In this document: positions 59,946 through 64,000 of the stretch, piece after piece
How the letters are laid out: every line of letters starts with the position of its first letter
How positions within the stretch are numbered: position 1 is the first letter of the stretch
Assembly (NCBI RefSeq): GCF_018388445.1
Contig: NZ_CP074405.1
Location: 3,472,001-3,536,000, forward strand
Reading direction: 5' to 3'
Source: Cellulomonas wangleii
Lineage (GTDB): Bacteria > Actinomycetota > Actinomycetes > Actinomycetales > Cellulomonadaceae
Length of the DNA: 64,000 nucleotides
Notes under the pieces: generated by a model
The model's input: the letters and a program-made list of their open reading frames with translations, nothing else
Told to the model about the DNA's origin: nothing
The model's database searches: none
Program-made: the position numbers and the translations under genes

Positions 59946-61838
59946 TCAGGTCCCCGCAGCCTCCGGGTGGCGGACGGCGGTCAGCGAGGACAGGTGACCG
60001 AGCAGGACGGTCTGCGAGTCCTTGGTGAGGTACTCCCCCGCCAGCCGCTCCTTGAGCTCCAGGTGCGTGCCGTCGTGCAGGTCGACGGTGGCGCGCAGCG
60101 GGAACGGCCGCTGCACGGTCGCCTCCCGGACGTCCTCGTAGGGCACGTACCGGTGGACGGCCGCGAGGACGTGCACGGGCTGCGACTGCAGGATGCCGAT
60201 CAGCCGGGCCTTGCCGCCGTCCGTCTTCTTGGGGCACGGCAGCAGCACCAGCCCGCGGTCGAGCACCAGGACGTCGTGCGGGGCGCCGCCGACCGTCATG
60301 TTCGACAGTCCCGCGACGACCGAGGCGCCGTGGGCGGTGGCGGTGTCGTGCACCTGGCCGACGGCGTGCGCGTCGACCCCGAGTCCCGCGAGCCAGGCCC
60401 GCACGTGCTCGACGCCACCGGGCACCGCGGCCGACCGTGCCCAGGCCGCCAGGTCGATGCGGTCCCCCTCGCGGTCGCACAGCGTGGCGGGCCCCGCCCA
60501 GTCCAGCCGCCAGCGGGCGGCTCCGCCGGCGACGAGCGCCGCGGCCAGGACGGTCTCGAGGACGCCCGCGAGCGGGTGCGGGGCGGGCTGCCCGGGCGCG
60601 ACGGGCTCCGGCTCGTGCGTGTCGACGCCGAGCTCGCGGGCGAGCTGGTCGTTGCGCCCCTGCGCGACGAGGTCGAGGACGGTGCCCAGGGACGCGCGGG
60701 GCACGCCCGCCAGCCTGGCCGCCGTGCGGTGGACGCCGTCGGCGGCACGCTGCTTCTCGATGGCGACACCGGTCGCCACGAGCTCGTCCCAGGGCAGCCG
60801 CTGCCGGTCCTCGACGGCCAGGTACTGGTCGGCGAGGTGGGCGGCGAGCGCGTCGAGGTGGGGCACCAGCACGGTGGCGGGCCGAGCGTCGGGCACGTGC
60901 GGGACGTCCGCCAGCCGCTCCATCGCCAGCACGCGCACCCCCGTCGGGGGGTGGCTGTCCCAGCGGCTGCGGGTCTCGTCGACCGGACCCGTCCGCAGCG
61001 ACGCCAGCTCGTCGGAGCGCGCCGCGAGCAGCCGGCCGAACCCGCCGTAGAAGCCCTCGGACGTCGGGGCCAGACCCGCGTCCCAGCCGATGTCGACGTA
61101 GGCGCCCAGGTAGAACCGCCAGGCCAGGTCGAGGACCTCGGTCTCGCGCAGCGCCGACTGGGCGGTCGCACGGCCCACGGCGGTGACCATCAGGGCGTCG
61201 GCGGCCAGCTCCTGGCGACGGCCCGTGGCCGCGGACACCAGCAGGTAGAGCTTGCCGTACTGGCGCAGCAGCCAGCCGGGCAGCGAGCCCGACAGCTGGG
61301 CCAACGTCTGCCCGATGACGGCGCGCCCGCGGTGCACCACGACGGACAGCCGCGTGTCGTCGTGCGCGTAGTGCCCCATCTCGTGCGCGAGGACGGCGCG
61401 CACCTGGTCCACGGTGAGCCCCTGCAGCAGGGGCACGCCGATCACCATGTGCCGCGTGCCCCCGACGAGGCCGAGCAGGCGTGCGTGCTCCATGACGCCG
61501 GCGTTGACGTCGGGTGCGAGGCGGATCTCGTCGGGAGCGCGGGTGCCGGTCAGCTCCGCGACCTCGTCGACCAGCGCCCAGAGCTCGGGCGCGTCGGCCC
61601 GCAGCAGCACGGGTCCGGCGGGGGTCCCGGGCCGCGCGCGGGCGACCTTCCACAGCGCGACGACGACGCCGACCATCGCGGCGATCGTGACGAAGCCGAG
61701 CTTGCCGCCCAGGACGCCGGCTCCCAGTCGGAACGCCTGGACCGTCAGTGCGGCCAGGCCTCCCAGCACGAGCAGCGCGACGACGTAGAACCCGGCCAGT
61801 GTCAGGACCGCGACGGCGGCGCGCAGTCTGGTGCTCAT
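59946..61838 (-). CDS. M48-like membrane metalloprotease with long C-terminal domain
   Basis: A 630-residue protein from ATG 61838. Two N-terminal helices (about 8-32, 46-64) precede an M48 peptidase domain with zinc motif HEMGH (His152, Glu153, His156) and the third ligand Glu210 in RRQELAADALMV. The last 300 residues (EDRQRLPWDELVATGVAIEK ... LLGHLSSLTAVRHPEAAGT) have no recognised domain and are unusual for HtpX-like proteases. It should clean up membrane proteins. A hairpin at 61850-61868 lies just upstream. Confidence 0.88.
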   Translation of the reverse strand: MSTRLRAAVAVLTLAGFYVVALLVLGGLAALTVQAFRLGAGVLGGKLGFVTIAAMVGVVVALWKVARARPGTPAGPVLLRADAPELWALVDEVAELTGTRAPDEIRLAPDVNAGVMEHARLLGLVGGTRHMVIGVPLLQGLTVDQVRAVLAHEMGHYAHDDTRLSVVVHRGRAVIGQTLAQLSGSLPGWLLRQYGKLYLLVSAATGRRQELAADALMVTAVGRATAQSALRETEVLDLAWRFYLGAYVDIGWDAGLAPTSEGFYGGFGRLLAARSDELASLRTGPVDETRSRWDSHPPTGVRVLAMERLADVPHVPDARPATVLVPHLDALAAHLADQYLAVEDRQRLPWDELVATGVAIEKQRAADGVHRTAARLAGVPRASLGTVLDLVAQGRNDQLARELGVDTHEPEPVAPGQPAPHPLAGVLETVLAAALVAGGAARWRLDWAGPATLCDREGDRIDLAAWARSAAVPGGVEHVRAWLAGLGVDAHAVGQVHDTATAHGASVVAGLSNMTVGGAPHDVLVLDRGLVLLPCPKKTDGGKARLIGILQSQPVHVLAAVHRYVPYEDVREATVQRPFPLRATVDLHDGTHLELKERLAGEYLTKDSQTVLLGHLSSLTAVRHPEAAGT

Positions 61839-62153
61839 CGGTGCCTCCCGGGCTCCTCCGGGGAGCCCCTGCGCCCCGTCGCGCGGAGCGTAGCGGCGCC
61901 GGACCCCTGCGCGCGGACGATTCGTCACCCGGATGTGGAGGGCGTGTGGCCGCGGCGTGGCCGCGGTGTCCGGGTCGCGCAACGTGACGTAGACCGCCTG
62001 GGCGAAACCCTCGCGCAGACCGGTGACCTCCCGCTAGTCTGTCGGTCGTAGTCGCAGTGCATAGCTTGTCCACGTTCTCCGGAGCGGACGACGGCCACCG
62101 TGATTCACCGGCCCCGGTCGTCGGGTCCGTAGTAACCGCATGAGGAGAATGAC
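61839..62153. promoter_or_regulatory. cspA promoter and long cold-shock leader
   Basis: This 315-bp gap holds the promoters of the M48 gene and cspA. For cspA a -10 TAGTCT is at 62035-62040, giving a 5' leader of about 105 nt before GTG 62154, with AGGAG at the end. Long leaders of this type often fold differently in the cold. On the other side a 7-bp GGGCTCC/GGAGCCC hairpin (61850-61868) stands before the M48 start. No gene was seen. Confidence 0.6.
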
Positions 62154-62357
62154 GTGCCCACTGGCATCGTGAAGTGGTTCAACGCTGAGAAGGGCTTCGG
62201 CTTCATCGCCCCCGAGGACGGCGGCCCGGACGTCTTCGTCCACTACTCGGCCATCCAGACGCAGGGCTACCGCTCGCTCGAGGAGAACCAGCGCGTGCAG
62301 TTCGACGTGCAGGCCGGCCCCAAGGGTCCGCAGGCCTCCAACGTCGCGCCTGCCTGA
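62154..62357 (+). CDS. cspA: Cold shock protein
   Basis: A 67-residue single cold-shock domain. [20 protein letters not shown] has the RNP1 motif KGFGFI, and [20 protein letters not shown] has RNP2 (VFVHY). It binds single-stranded RNA/DNA and melts secondary structure. GTG start with AGGAG nearby. A strong terminator follows, so it is monocistronic. Confidence 0.97.
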   Translation: MPTGIVKWFNAEKGFGFIAPEDGGPDVFVHYSAIQTQGYRSLEENQRVQFDVQAGPKGPQASNVAPA

Positions 62358-62390
62358 GCCACACAGCTCACCGAGCCCTGAGGGGCTCAC

Positions 62391-62430
62391 GCGAAGGGCG
62401 TCCCGACCACTGGTCGGGGCGCCCTTTCGC
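62391..62430 (+). terminator. Terminator after cspA
   Basis: GCGAAGGGCGTCCCGACCA pairs with TGGTCGGGGCGCCCTTTCGC (one bulge), 33 bp past the cspA stop. Confidence 0.85.
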
Positions 62431-62505
62431 CGTTCCGGGGCAGAAGACGCCCCGGCGGGACCGTCCGCCATCACCGGTGCCACGGATCTCGACCACATGG
62501 TTGTG

Positions 62506-62523
62506 CGCCTATCTAGTTAGGCG
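62506..62523. promoter_or_regulatory. PadR operator
   Basis: CGCCTA-TCTAGT-TAGGCG is an 18-bp inverted repeat 13 bp upstream of the PadR start, in an AT-richer promoter patch, the normal place for autoregulation by PadR. Confidence 0.7.
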
Positions 62524-62536
62524 TACTGTCTAGCCC

Positions 62537-62914
62537 ATGCCCCGACACGCCCCACCCCCCGACCCCGAGGCTCCCGGCGACCCCTGGCCCGGCGAGTGGC
62601 TGCGGGGGGTGCTGTCGCTGTGCGCGCTGCGCGTCCTGGCGGACGGCCCCACCTACGGCTACGACATCGCCCAGCGGCTCGCGGCCGCCGGCCTGGGTGA
62701 CATCAAGGGCGGCACGCTCTACCCGCTGCTCGGGCGGCTGCACGCGGCGGGCCTCCTCGACGAGGAGTGGCGACAGGGTGACGGCGGACCCGGGCGCAAG
62801 TACTACGCGCTCACCGCCGCCGGGCGCACCCACCTGCACCACGAGGGCGCGCGCTGGGCGCGCTTCGCCCACCTCACCGAGACGTTCGTGACCGACCAGG
62901 AGGCCCACCGATGA
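62537..62914 (+). CDS. PadR-family repressor
   Basis: A 125-residue regulator. The winged helix is LSLCALRVLADGPTYGYDIA, QRLAAAGLGDIKGGTLYPLL (recognition helix) and GRLHAAGLLDEEWRQGDGGP with the beta wing GPGRKYYALTAAG. The N-terminal Pro-rich arm is not conserved. It overlaps the next gene by four bases (ATGA) and likely controls it together with itself through the palindrome at 62506. Confidence 0.94.
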   Translation: MPRHAPPPDPEAPGDPWPGEWLRGVLSLCALRVLADGPTYGYDIAQRLAAAGLGDIKGGTLYPLLGRLHAAGLLDEEWRQGDGGPGRKYYALTAAGRTHLHHEGARWARFAHLTETFVTDQEAHR

Positions 62915-63633
62915 GCAGCGACAGCACCTACCTCGCACCGCACGTGACGCCCACCTGGCGCGACGCCTTCGTCCTCGAGCTGCGCCTGCGGGACGTGCGC
63001 GGCGACGCGATCGGCGACGCCCTCGCGGAGGTCGACGCGCACTGCGCCGACTCCGGGCAGGACGCGGCCACGGCGTTCGGCGACCCCGCCGGGTACGCCC
63101 GCGGGCTGACCGACGTGCTGCCCACCCACCGCCGCACGCCGGCGCGGGACGTCGTCGCGGTCGTGCTCCAGACCGCCGGTGTCATGGGGACCGTGTGGTC
63201 GGTGCCGCCGTGGCTGCGCGGCGAGCCCCTGACCGCGTCGACCGGGCCGGTCGTGACCGCGGTCCTGTGCCTCGTGGTCGCGGTCGTGCTCTGCCTCGCG
63301 CCCGCCCGTCCGCTCGGGTGGTTCGCACGGGCACGGTGGTGGCAGGCGGCGCTCGCCGGGGCCGCAGCGACCGTCGCGGTCGTCGCCCCGGGGGCGCTGC
63401 TGCCGAACGCGCCGCTGACGGCGCCCTCCGCGCCGCTCGCCGCGGCGAGCATCCTGCTGCTGGCGGTGGGCGCTGCCGCCCTGTTCCTGGACGGCACCCT
63501 GAACGACGACGTCCGCGGCCCGGGCGACGCCGCACCCCGCCGTCACCCGCGTCTGCGCGCGGCCCTGCTGAGCACCGCCCTGCCGGCGGTCGCGCTGCTC
63601 GTCGCCGGCGGGCTCGCGCTGCTCCCGCTCTGA
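62911..63633 (+). CDS. HAAS-domain membrane protein linked to PadR
   Basis: A 240-residue protein. The N-terminal 75 residues (TWRDAFVLELRLRDVRGDAI, GDALAEVDAHCADSGQDAAT, AFGDPAGYARGLTDVLPTHR) form the HAAS/permease-prefix helical domain that commonly accompanies PadR regulators. About five to six transmembrane helices follow. The target is unknown; the PadR-HAAS pair is widespread in actinobacteria and Firmicutes. Confidence 0.85.
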   Translation: MSSDSTYLAPHVTPTWRDAFVLELRLRDVRGDAIGDALAEVDAHCADSGQDAATAFGDPAGYARGLTDVLPTHRRTPARDVVAVVLQTAGVMGTVWSVPPWLRGEPLTASTGPVVTAVLCLVVAVVLCLAPARPLGWFARARWWQAALAGAAATVAVVAPGALLPNAPLTAPSAPLAAASILLLAVGAAALFLDGTLNDDVRGPGDAAPRRHPRLRAALLSTALPAVALLVAGGLALLPL

Positions 63634-63670
63634 CGCACCGGGACGGGCCCGCCGCACCGGTGCCGGACCC

Positions 63671-64000
63671 TCAGCGGCTCCAGCGCCGGACGACCAGCCC
63701 CAGCCCCACCGCGAACGTCGCCCCCGCGATCCCCAGGTACGCGCCGTAGGACCGGCGCAGCAGCGGGGCACCGGCGCCCGACGCGGCGGCGACAGCACCG
63801 CCGACGGCGAGGGAGCGCGCGCCCCGGGCACCCAGGGCGTGCAGCGCCAGCGGCGCGGCGGGCACGTGCGCGGCGCCCGCCTCCGCGGCGTACACCTTGA
63901 CCGGCACGCCGTTGAGCGCCTGCTGCCAGATCCCGCGCGCACCGGCCGTCGCCAGGTCCCGGGCGGCACGCTCGCGCATCGCCCGCGTCGTCAGCGGGGC
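63671..64000 (-). CDS. Unknown protein, 5' end outside window
   Basis: The frame runs from the stop at 63671 to the window edge; an internal ATG at 63979 could be the true start. The sequence is LATAGARGIWQQALNGVPVK then VYAAEAGAAHVPAAPLALHA, followed by a Gly/Ala-rich segment that may include one or two membrane helices (LRRSYGAYLGIAGATFAVGL ends VVRRWSR). I do not recognise the family. Strand and frame are supported by codon use. Confidence 0.55.
   Translation of the reverse strand, partial: APLTTRAMRERAARDLATAGARGIWQQALNGVPVKVYAAEAGAAHVPAAPLALHALGARGARSLAVGGAVAAASGAGAPLLRRSYGAYLGIAGATFAVGLGLVVRRWSR

Noticed and set aside
59076..62051. A plus-strand open frame of 991 codons
   Set aside because: Antisense to the P1 peptidase and M48 genes; translation is Arg/His/Val-rich with no motif.

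Overview
The window is high-GC (roughly 73-75% by eye) actinobacterial chromosome. Third codon positions are almost always G or C, GTG starts are common, and ATGA/GTGA stop-start overlaps are frequent. It carries a GH48 cellulase with a family-2 carbohydrate-binding module (CBM2), a GH51 arabinofuranosidase, a CBM2 protein with a Cip1-like domain, and actinobacterial markers (a WhiB-like protein, GlnR, a PonA2-type PASTA penicillin-binding protein). This fits Cellulomonas or a close relative. It looks like normal chromosome; I saw no transposase, integrase, CRISPR array, rRNA or replication origin.

Layout. 1-2.2 kb: partial nitrobindin-like gene, a 35-residue membrane peptide, a polytopic membrane protein and glnR. 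2.4-11.5 kb: nhaA, a degenerate alpha/beta hydrolase, nth, an RsiG-like helical protein, crp, RidA, DUF4177, whiB4/wblA, ponA2 and a metallophosphoesterase. From nth onward this follows the order I remember around Rv3674c-Rv3683 of M. tuberculosis. 11.6-15.3 kb: tRNA-Pro(CGG), a small membrane protein, and a histidine kinase - LuxR regulator - DUF4097 operon preceded by a perfect 22-bp palindrome. 15.4-24.3 kb: plant-polysaccharide locus with GH51, a sugar ABC importer (lipoprotein plus two permeases, no ATPase), a divergent LacI regulator with a 14-bp palindromic operator, and the GH48-CBM2 exoglucanase. 24.6-29.5 kb: two transport clusters, an ABC-2 exporter pair and a YtrA-type GntR/ATPase/two-paralogous-membrane-protein operon with a 44-bp palindrome just before its first codon. 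29.5-34.2 kb: an MmyB-type HTH regulator with an SDR, a MarR regulator, and a two-flavin fusion (luciferase-like monooxygenase joined to a BBE-type FAD oxidase). 34.3-37.4 kb: a secreted repeat protein, an amidoligase-2-like enzyme, an ECF sigma factor and a membrane protein with anti-sigma topology whose outer part carries the same repeats. This is the best candidate for an undescribed system.

37.5-51.1 kb is the conserved asd-lysC ... DUF5063-recR-dnaX-SRP RNA block. It is interrupted by a plus-strand island (CBM2/Cip1 protein, a DUF4395 remnant, an ABC-2 exporter), a DUF3060 lipoprotein where ybaB would be expected, and a LolD/FtsX-type exporter between dnaX and the SRP RNA. 51-64 kb holds mostly housekeeping or small genes: membrane protein, amidohydrolase, AAA ATPase, DUF6584, tRNA-Ser(GGA), DUF4287, DinB-like, CPBP protease, DUF1905, PLDc_N-like, an unknown, P1 peptidase, M48-like protease, cspA, PadR with a HAAS-like membrane partner, and an edge-truncated unknown.

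Functional themes: secreted (hemi)cellulose degradation with its sugar importer and local repressor; nitrogen and cAMP-type global control (GlnR, Crp); envelope maintenance (PonA2, two-component/DUF4097, MmpE-like phosphoesterase, proteases); and several self-regulated transport operons, each with a clear palindrome in front. All family names come from reading motifs by eye; no search was run.
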